Below, piece by piece: positions 25,698 through 32,463 of a DNA stretch of 64,000 bases. The stretch spans positions 744,001-808,000 of the forward strand of contig JACJYI010000002.1 in NCBI GenBank assembly GCA_020636225.1, given 5' to 3'. Made by a program: the position numbers and the translations under genes. Source of the stretch: Lewinellaceae bacterium (GTDB lineage Bacteria > Bacteroidota > Bacteroidia > Chitinophagales > Saprospiraceae). The notes under the pieces were generated by a model. The model saw only the letters and a program-made list of their open reading frames with translations. It made no database searches and was not told where the DNA came from. Each line of letters opens with the position of its first letter. Positions within the stretch are counted from its first letter, which is position 1.

Positions 25698-27041
25698 TTA
25701 CCGGTTGCCTCCGCTGCGGCCGCCACCGCCACGGGGAGCGCCGCCGCCCCCACCGGAACGACCACCGCCAGAACGGTCTGACCCACCGGAACGACCGCCG
25801 CCTCCGCGAGGACCGCCGCTGCGACCACCGCCTTTCCCGCGTGACCCACCGCCGGAACGACCACCGCCAGAGCGGCCGCCACCGGAGGAGCGTGGATTCC
25901 AGACCGGGGCCTCCCCGAGCTCTTCCGGCAGGGGGCTCTTCACGATCTCTCGCTCGATCAACTGTTCGATCCGCGCGAACTTGCGCATATCATCCGGATT
26001 GATGAAGGTGATCGCCACCCCCGTCGTATCCGCCCGGGCCGTCCGGCCAATGCGATGGACGTAATCCTCCGCATCTCCTGGTACGTCAAAGTTGATCACG
26101 AGATTGATGTCCTTGATATCGATGCCCCGGCTCAACACATCGGTCGCCACCAGGATGCGGGTCTTCTTGGACTTGAAGTTCATCAGCACCTCTTCCCGCT
26201 CTTTCTGTTCCAGATCAGAGGAGATGCCCTCACAGGGGATACCCTTGCGAATGAGGGCCCGCACGATCTCATTCACCTTCCGCTTGGTGGAGGTAAAGAC
26301 GAGGATGCTCTTATAGTTGGGCTTGTCGGCCAGCAGATTGGTCACCAGGCGGATCTTCTGCTCCTCATGGACCAGGTACGCCACCTGCAGAACGCCTTCC
26401 GCCGGCTTGGAGATGGAGATGCTGATCTCATCCGGGTTGTTAAGGATGATCCCGGCCAGCTCCCGGATCTTGGGCGGCATGGTGGCGCTGAAGAGCAGGG
26501 ATTGCCGCTGCTTGGGCATGTGGGAGATGATCTTGACGATATCGTCATAGAAGCCGATGTCCAGCATCCGGTCCGCCTCGTCCAGCACCAGGAACTCCAG
26601 GCGGTCGAACTTGACATAGCCCATGTTCAGGTGGGAGATCAGCTTGCCGGGCGTGGCCACCACGATATCCGCACCACCCTGCAGGGCACGCTTCTGGGTG
26701 GCCCAGTCCGAGCCGTCACTCCCCCCGTAGAGCAGAAGGGTGCTCAGTCCGGAGAAATAGCCCAATCCCTGTACCTGCTGGTCGATCTGGATGGCCAGTT
26801 CGCGCGTGGGCACGAGGATGAGACATTTGACATACTCTTCCTTGATCTGGGCGAGCTTGTGCAGGACCGGCAATAGAAAGGCCGCTGTCTTGCCCGTACC
26901 TGTCTGGGCACAGGCGATGAGGTCATGGCCGGCAAGTACCTTGGGAATGGCCTGATCCTGGATGGGGGTGGCTTCTTCGAAGCCCATATAGCCAATGGCT
27001 TCCAACAGGTTGTCGTCCAGGCCGAATTCAGTAAATTTCAT
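25698..27041 (-). CDS. DEAD-box RNA helicase, RhlE-like, with RGG/GGR-rich tail
   Basis: A 447-residue ATP-dependent RNA helicase. Motifs in order: Q motif FEEATPIQDQAIP, Walker A AQTGTGKT, PTRELA, DEAD in LVLDEADRMLD, SAT, then VATDVLSRGIDI and HRIGRTARA. After residue about 380 the protein becomes a low-complexity Gly/Arg/Ser tail (RSGGGRSGG repeats) that probably binds RNA non-specifically. A likely role is RNA remodelling, as in ribosome assembly or cold adaptation. The promoter box TACCTTCA at 27046-27053 ends 4 nt before the ATG. It sits between the two parts of the split DnaE, on the same strand. Confidence 0.96.
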   Translation of the reverse strand: MKFTEFGLDDNLLEAIGYMGFEEATPIQDQAIPKVLAGHDLIACAQTGTGKTAAFLLPVLHKLAQIKEEYVKCLILVPTRELAIQIDQQVQGLGYFSGLSTLLLYGGSDGSDWATQKRALQGGADIVVATPGKLISHLNMGYVKFDRLEFLVLDEADRMLDIGFYDDIVKIISHMPKQRQSLLFSATMPPKIRELAGIILNNPDEISISISKPAEGVLQVAYLVHEEQKIRLVTNLLADKPNYKSILVFTSTKRKVNEIVRALIRKGIPCEGISSDLEQKEREEVLMNFKSKKTRILVATDVLSRGIDIKDINLVINFDVPGDAEDYVHRIGRTARADTTGVAITFINPDDMRKFARIEQLIEREIVKSPLPEELGEAPVWNPRSSGGGRSGGGRSGGGSRGKGGGRSGGPRGGGGRSGGSDRSGGGRSGGGGGAPRGGGGRSGGNR

Positions 27042-27045
27042 GGGG

Positions 27046-27053
27046 TGAAGGTA
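27046..27053 (-). promoter_or_regulatory. Candidate -7 box (TACCTTCA) of the DEAD-box helicase gene
   Basis: Four bases (CCCC) separate the box from the ATG at 27041, suggesting a leaderless transcript. No TAAAACA palindrome overlaps it, unlike its two DnaE neighbours. Confidence 0.5.
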
Positions 27054-27269
27054 CGGAGAATGGGCTGGATTCTTTGTCCTATTTGGCAGGGGTGGCTCGT
27101 ATCCGGATCAGATCATCTGGAATGGAAAACCGTTGAAACGATTTTGTCGGCTCCCCTGGAGACAGGGTCCCAGGGTTGCCCTCCTGCGGCGGATAAAAAA
27201 CCCTGGGCTATAACATTACACATTTCATCATCTTGGAGACCTGACGCACACGCTTTATTTATCAGCATT

Positions 27270-29738
27270 CTACCCCACCCGTGCCTTCTCCCACATCAAC
27301 TCGTACTTGCTCATCCCGGTGAAGCGGAAGGCCCCGATGCGGATGAGGATATCCAGTTGATCGGGCGTCACATCCACCCGGCTGGTGAAGTCCACCAGGC
27401 TGCGGTACGGGCCGTGCGCCTTCCGCTCGGCGATCAAGGCCATGCCCGCCTGGCGCTCCATCCCCTGCAGGTGCACAAAGCCCAGGAAGATGTCCGTCCC
27501 TTCGATATGGGTCAGCCAGTGGCTGCGGTTCACACAGGGCGGATGAATGCTCGCCCCCTGCATCCGCGCCTCATGCACGTACACTTCGGTGCTGTAGAAC
27601 CCCCCGAAATTGTTGATCACCCCCACCATGAACTCCAGGGGGTAGTAGGTCTTCAGGTAGAGGCTCTGGAAGGACTCCACCGCATAGCTGGCCGAGTGGG
27701 CCTTGCAGAAGGAATACCCGCTGAAGCTGGCCACCTGCCGCCACACCTCCTCCGCCAGTTCGTCGGGATAGCCCCGGGCCCTGCAGTTCTCGAAGTACTT
27801 CCGCTGCAGGCGCTCGAAGGTGTCGGACGACTTTTTCTTGCCCGTCATGATCCGCCGCAACACATCGCTCTCGTCCAGGTCCAGTCCGGCAAAATGATGC
27901 ACGATCTTCATCACATCCTCCTGGTAGACCATCACCCCGAAGGTCTCGCCCAGATGCTCCCGGAACACCGGATGGATATACTCGAAATCGTTGGGCCGGT
28001 GAAACCGCTGGATATACTCCCGCATCATCCCCGACTTGGCCACCCCCGGGCGGATAATGGAGCTGGCGGCTACCAGATGGACGTAGTTGTCGCAGGCCAG
28101 CTTGGTGAGCAGCCCCCGCATGGCCGGCGATTCGATATAGAAACACCCGATACACCGCCCCGAGCGAAGCTGTGCCTTTACCCGCTCGTCGCTCTTGATC
28201 CGCGGGATATCATGGATGTCAATGGCCTTGCCCTGGTTTTCCCGCACCAGATCCACCGCCTCCTTGATATGCCCCAGTCCCCGCTGGCTGAGTACGTCAT
28301 ACTTGTGAAATCCCAGGTCCTCGGCATGGTACATGTCGAAATGAGTGACCGGAAAGCCCTTGGGCATCATCTGCAGGGCGGTATGCTCATACAGCGGCCG
28401 CTCGGTGATCAGGATGCCCCCGGAATGGATGGACAGGTAGTTGGGGACATCCTCCAGCCGCTGGCCAAAATGGAAGATGTGCTTGGCGTAGGGATGATGC
28501 TTCTCCCGGGCCAGCGGTTCATCGACAATGGCATCGATATCCGCCTTGGGCAGGCCGAACACCTTGCCCAGTTCCCGCACGATGGACTTGCCCTTGAACG
28601 TATTGTATGTCGCCAGCAAGGCGGTATACCCCCGCCCGTACCGCTTGAAGATATAGTCGGTGACATCGTCCCGCTCATCCCAGGAGAAGTCGATGTCAAA
28701 GTCAGGCGGCGAGGTACGGTAGGGGTTAATGAATCGCTCAAAGTAAAGGTCGAGCTCAAGGGGGTCTACATCCGTGATCCCCAGGCAGTAAGCCACGATC
28801 GAATTGGCGCCAGAACCACGCCCCACATGATGTGAACCAGTACTTGAAGCATAGCGGATAATATCCCAGGTAATCAGGAAGTATGGCGCAAAGTGCTGCA
28901 TCTCGATCACCTTGAGCTCGCGCTCCACCCGATCGGTGGCCGCGGCATGTCCTTTCCCATAGCGGCGGACCAGTCCGGTCCGGGTGAGCTTGTGCAGGAG
29001 CTGGAGGTCATCGCGGGTACTGCCGGTGAAGGTCTGGCGGTTATGCCGGAAGGTGCTGGTCATGGCCGTCTCGCAGCTGGCCAGCAGATCGGCGGCACGG
29101 GTCAGCAGCTGGGGGTATTTCGCATAGGCCTGCACCAGTTGCTCCGGGGTGTAAAAGACCTCCCCTTCCGGGGCGTGGTCCTCCGGCCGGAGCTTGCCGA
29201 TCACGATATTCCGATCGATGCATCGAAGCAGTTTGTGGGTGCGATGCCCCTCGCGATCCAGGAAGGTGACCGGGGCCCAGGCCACCAGCCTGTCGGGATA
29301 ATGCCGAAGGGGAGAACGAAAGAGGTGATTGACCGACTCGGGGCGGATGCCGATGTATTCATTGGCGCGCAGCTTGTCGGGCGATCGCACGGCCGAGGGA
29401 TAGATGATCAGGGTGTCCGGCATCTCGGGCGGGGTATCCGGCAGGGGGACGCCATCGATGGAGCAGTCGCTCAGCAACTGGCACAACCGGGCGAATCCCG
29501 CATCCGTCCGGGCCAGTCCGACATACAGCAGCCGCCCCTCCCGCCGAAACTCCAGCCCCAGTACCGGGCGGATGCCCGCCTCCCGGCAGCGGGTCACAAA
29601 CTCGTATACACAGGAGGTGTTGTTGATATCCGTCAGCGCCATGGCCGTCACTCCCCGTTCCTCCGCCGCCTGCACCAGTACCTCCGGCGAGAGGATGCCG
29701 TAGCGCAGACTGAAGTAGGTGTGGCAGTTGAGGTACAT
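27270..29738 (-). CDS. Main part of a split DNA polymerase III alpha (error-prone DnaE type): PHP, palm, fingers and HhH
   Basis: An 822-residue C-family polymerase. The start MYLNCHTYFSLRYGILSPE opens the PHP domain; its metal-site HxH is degenerate (CHT). The palm carries GRGSGANSIVAYCLGITDVDP and PDFDIDF with catalytic Asp near residues 346, 348 and 350. KLACDNYVHLVAASSIIRPGVA, SFSGYSFCKAHSASYAV and a late helix-hairpin-helix region ending GAFRFTGMSKYELMWEKARVG follow. It then stops, whereas one-chain homologues continue into the OB-fold region found here at 24688-25152. The PHP degeneracy and similarity fit the translesion/error-prone DnaE branch rather than the replicative one. Controlled by the palindrome promoter at 29841-29863, with a leader of about 100 nt that contains tandem repeats. 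Confidence 0.92.
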   Translation of the reverse strand: MYLNCHTYFSLRYGILSPEVLVQAAEERGVTAMALTDINNTSCVYEFVTRCREAGIRPVLGLEFRREGRLLYVGLARTDAGFARLCQLLSDCSIDGVPLPDTPPEMPDTLIIYPSAVRSPDKLRANEYIGIRPESVNHLFRSPLRHYPDRLVAWAPVTFLDREGHRTHKLLRCIDRNIVIGKLRPEDHAPEGEVFYTPEQLVQAYAKYPQLLTRAADLLASCETAMTSTFRHNRQTFTGSTRDDLQLLHKLTRTGLVRRYGKGHAAATDRVERELKVIEMQHFAPYFLITWDIIRYASSTGSHHVGRGSGANSIVAYCLGITDVDPLELDLYFERFINPYRTSPPDFDIDFSWDERDDVTDYIFKRYGRGYTALLATYNTFKGKSIVRELGKVFGLPKADIDAIVDEPLAREKHHPYAKHIFHFGQRLEDVPNYLSIHSGGILITERPLYEHTALQMMPKGFPVTHFDMYHAEDLGFHKYDVLSQRGLGHIKEAVDLVRENQGKAIDIHDIPRIKSDERVKAQLRSGRCIGCFYIESPAMRGLLTKLACDNYVHLVAASSIIRPGVAKSGMMREYIQRFHRPNDFEYIHPVFREHLGETFGVMVYQEDVMKIVHHFAGLDLDESDVLRRIMTGKKKSSDTFERLQRKYFENCRARGYPDELAEEVWRQVASFSGYSFCKAHSASYAVESFQSLYLKTYYPLEFMVGVINNFGGFYSTEVYVHEARMQGASIHPPCVNRSHWLTHIEGTDIFLGFVHLQGMERQAGMALIAERKAHGPYRSLVDFTSRVDVTPDQLDILIRIGAFRFTGMSKYELMWEKARVG

Positions 29739-29744
29739 GAGGAA

Positions 29745-29776
29745 GTGGAGGAGTTAAGGAGTGGAGGAGTTAAGGA
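29745..29776. repeat. Two tandem copies of a 16-bp unit in the dnaE leader
   Basis: GTGGAGGAGTTAAGGA occurs twice without a gap (29745-29760 and 29761-29776), followed by GGTTATGA twice. In the transcript the unit reads TCCTTAACTCCTCCAC and lies just before the dnaE ATG, between promoter and start codon. Confidence 0.9.
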
Positions 29777-29840
29777 GGAGGTTATGAGGTTATGAGGATG
29801 AATTGGGGCGAATGCCTGCCCGCCGTGGCGGGGCGAATGA

Positions 29841-29863
29841 CAAAGTTAAAACATTTTGTTTTG
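29841..29863 (-). promoter_or_regulatory. Promoter/operator 3: TAACTTTG -7 box overlapped by palindrome TAAAACA-TTT-TGTTTTG
   Basis: On the minus strand the -7 box TAACTTTG spans 29848-29841. The palindrome 29847-29863 has one mismatch at its outer end and overlaps the box by two bases, the same geometry as at 13871 and 25195. Controls the large DnaE gene at 29738. Confidence 0.78.
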
Positions 29864-30013
29864 AATCAATCTGTATATATCCATGTTCACGGCATTTGGC
29901 ATCTCACCACCTGAGACTGTGCCGGCAAACAGATGCAAGGCCAGCATTACCCCTGCTTCGACAACCCTCTGATATTGTTTGGATTGCTTCTTGTTTCATA
30001 CCTGGAATGACCT

Positions 30014-30021
30014 TAACTTTC
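30014..30021 (+). promoter_or_regulatory. Candidate -7 box (TAACTTTC) of the gene at 30039
   Basis: One mismatch to TAnnTTTG, 17 nt before the ATG at 30039. A TTG in CTTGTTTC about 20 nt upstream fits a -33 element. Confidence 0.42.
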
Positions 30022-30038
30022 ACATTGAAAACACCCCC

Positions 30039-32327
30039 ATGAATCTCTTTCCCCCTATTCTTTCAGGAATCTGTCTGCTGTTCTGGTGCGCCTTACCCGG
30101 AGTGACTGCCCAACATGTACCTGACAGCCGACAAACGGACCCACTCTACATCCAGTCCGCCAGCAATCTTTCCCCGCTATTCAATGCCCTGTTCGACCAG
30201 TCTTGCGGCGAGATCGACAATGTCCAACCCATCGGCAACCCCCTGGGCCGGGGCCTTTTCCAGAGTGATGCCTTTCCATTCGGCAATGGCGCAGGACTGG
30301 TGTTTTCCTCCGGAGAGGTGGAGATGATCGACGATTCCATCGCGGGAAAGATCCCCATCAGCGGGTACCTCAACAGTCCGGGTGACCCGGACCTGGCGGC
30401 CCTGACCGGCTATGATGTCGTCGATGCCAGCGGAGTCGAATTTGACTTCACCAGTTACTCGGACACGATCCGGCTGGTCTACCAGTTCGCCTCCGAGGAG
30501 TATCCGGACTACAACTGCACGCCATGGGTCGATGTCATCGGTATCTTCCTCAGTGGCCCGGGCATCCAGGGCACTTTTTCCAATAATGCCGTCAATCTGG
30601 CCACCCAGCAGGTCAATGGCACCGACATCCCGGTTGGGATCAACAGCATCAATGACGGCAACCTCGGCATCATCTTCAATGCCGACAGCCTGCATTGCCA
30701 GATCCCCAAAGGCTCCCTCGAACTCAGCGATCGCTATGTCGCCAACCCCGATGAGACGGACCATGCCATGAATGGTCTGACCCTGAAGCTGGAGGCGCTC
30801 CATGCCGTGGTACCCGGGGAGACCTACCATCTGAAGATCATCGTGGCAGACGGCGTGGATGATGTGTTCGACAGCGCCCTCTTCTTTCATTCCGAGAGTC
30901 TGTGCGGTCAGATCAAGCTGGCCCCCATCGCCAGGGCTGAAGTGACCCGGGTAGCCTCCGATACGGCATTTTTCCGGAATGACTCCCAGTACGGCCAGAC
31001 CTACACCTGGGATTTCGGCGATGGCACCATCTCCACCGACAAGGAACCCAAGATGCATGTCTACCCGGGCGCCGGGGTCTACCAGGGTTTCCTGGCCGTC
31101 GCCAACCACTGTTGTACAGATACCGCTTTCTTTACGGTACCTATCCTCCAACCGCCCTTCCTGGACTCCTTCACCGTTCGCCCGTATACCTGCGAGACCC
31201 CGGGCAAGATCGACCTGCATGTATTGAGCAGCAGCGAGTACTTCTGCATCTGGAGCAACGGTACTTTTACTTATGATCCCTATCTCGACGGTCTCGCCCC
31301 GGGATCCTACACCGTGGAGGTCACCAACAACCTGGGTCAGACCACCCTGATGGGCCCCTTCACCATCGACAGCCTGGCGGATGCGTTCATGGGGACCATC
31401 GACACCATCCTCTACCCCACCTGTTCCGACCCGGCCACCGGCATCATTATCCTGGTGCCGCCCGCCCCACAGGACCAGTACACCTACCAGTGGGCCCACG
31501 ACCCGAACCTGCACACCTGGGCCGCAGAAGACCTCTCTGCCGGCACCTATCCGGTCACTGTAACGGATGCAGATGGATGTCGCAGAGCCCTGGAGATCAC
31601 CCTGGACGACACAGGTCCCGTGATCGATCAACTATTGACCACCCCGCCGATCTGTGCAGGGGGCAAATCGGGCACCCTGACCCTGGATGTCCTGGGGCCG
31701 ACACCCCCATTCACCATCGATGTACTGAACCAGACCACTGCAAAACTCAAATTCCCGCCATACAAACTCGACGCAGGACAATACCGGGTCTTTGTCCAGG
31801 ATGCCAAAGGCTGCAAGACTACCAGCGACTTCCTGATTTCCGACCCTCCTGCCATGAAGATCGACTTCCTGATCGGGCTGGACCTGGACGGACAACCCAC
31901 CATCCTGTCGCCCAAGATCAGCCAGGGGCAACCACCCTACTCCTTCCTCTGGAGCGATGGCAGCATGGCTCCTACCCGATCCGATCTGAGTCCGGGCATC
32001 TACCAGCTCACTGTCACCGATGGCCTGGGCTGCAGCCGGGCGGAAGAGTTCAAATATGGCATCCCCGGCGGTGGAGTGATCGGGAATGGCGGATTGCAGA
32101 TCGAACCGGTGCCAGGTGGGGTCATTGCCCGATTCGACGCGGGAATCAATCCGATGATCCATCGATACCAGGTGGTGGATCTTCTGGGAAGAACCATCGT
32201 TGACCATTCAGGACAAATTCATCCCTCTGTTCCATTTTTCATTCCACTTCCCTGTTCCGGGATCTACGTCCTCAAAGCCGTCGACCGACCGGGAACGGAA
32301 TGGACACGCCTGTTCAGCTTCCCATGA
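30039..32327 (+). CDS. Choice-of-anchor L / PKD / SprB-like surface protein with T9SS type A sorting domain (mosaic cluster, gene 1)
   Basis: Start at 30039 gives signal MNLFPPILSGICLLFWCALPGVTAQ. The choice-of-anchor L domain covers the first 300 residues (GAGLVFSSGEVEMIDD, FDFTSYSDTIRLVYQFASEEYPDYNC, DVIGIFLSGPG). A PKD unit follows (YTWDFGDGTISTDKEPKMHVYPGAGVYQGF), then SprB-like repeats. A late module (31860-32115) is almost identical in DNA to parts of the next two genes. The C-terminus (YQVVDLLGRTIVDHSG to TRLFSFP) is a type A T9SS signal but differs from that of genes 2 and 3. 762 residues. Confidence 0.85.
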   Translation: MNLFPPILSGICLLFWCALPGVTAQHVPDSRQTDPLYIQSASNLSPLFNALFDQSCGEIDNVQPIGNPLGRGLFQSDAFPFGNGAGLVFSSGEVEMIDDSIAGKIPISGYLNSPGDPDLAALTGYDVVDASGVEFDFTSYSDTIRLVYQFASEEYPDYNCTPWVDVIGIFLSGPGIQGTFSNNAVNLATQQVNGTDIPVGINSINDGNLGIIFNADSLHCQIPKGSLELSDRYVANPDETDHAMNGLTLKLEALHAVVPGETYHLKIIVADGVDDVFDSALFFHSESLCGQIKLAPIARAEVTRVASDTAFFRNDSQYGQTYTWDFGDGTISTDKEPKMHVYPGAGVYQGFLAVANHCCTDTAFFTVPILQPPFLDSFTVRPYTCETPGKIDLHVLSSSEYFCIWSNGTFTYDPYLDGLAPGSYTVEVTNNLGQTTLMGPFTIDSLADAFMGTIDTILYPTCSDPATGIIILVPPAPQDQYTYQWAHDPNLHTWAAEDLSAGTYPVTVTDADGCRRALEITLDDTGPVIDQLLTTPPICAGGKSGTLTLDVLGPTPPFTIDVLNQTTAKLKFPPYKLDAGQYRVFVQDAKGCKTTSDFLISDPPAMKIDFLIGLDLDGQPTILSPKISQGQPPYSFLWSDGSMAPTRSDLSPGIYQLTVTDGLGCSRAEEFKYGIPGGGVIGNGGLQIEPVPGGVIARFDAGINPMIHRYQVVDLLGRTIVDHSGQIHPSVPFFIPLPCSGIYVLKAVDRPGTEWTRLFSFP
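31860..32115 (+). repeat. C-terminal module copy 1 of three
   Basis: A 256-bp block coding IDFLIGLDLDGQPTILSPKI onward to LQIEPVP. Nearly the same DNA recurs, without length change, at 34420-34675 and 35818-36073. Confidence 0.93.
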
Positions 32328-32463
32328 CGAAATTTTGCTCAATTGGCGACAAATTGGACGAAAGTTCAACAGAGATGGGCCCGGAATGACAGCATTCACC
32401 CTGAACATCGTATTTTGAAGGATGCGTTCCAAGCCTACCAACCACCTGATCCATCACCGACCC

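Larger units (their letters stand above)
29739..30038. other. 300-bp divergent intergenic region between dnaE and an anchor-L gene
   Basis: Holds the dnaE leader with tandem repeats (29745-29776), two copies of GGGGCGAATG around a GC-rich hairpin (about 29805-29840), the dnaE promoter/operator (29841-29863) and, for the plus strand, a candidate -7 box at 30014. No gene is seen. Confidence 0.7.

Noticed and set aside
25698..25900. Ala/Val-rich and Pro-rich frames over the helicase tail
   Set aside because: They are alternative-frame readings of the low-complexity Gly/Arg tail of the DEAD-box protein.
26925..28835. A 636-codon open frame on the plus strand
   Set aside because: It runs antisense across the dnaE 3' half and the helicase 5' end, is rich in His/Gly/Pro as expected from reversed GC-rich codons, and has no domain or promoter.
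30177..31631. A 484-codon minus-strand frame inside the anchor-L gene
   Set aside because: Antisense of a well-supported T9SS gene; its Gly/Val/Asp-rich composition is typical of a complementary-strand shadow.
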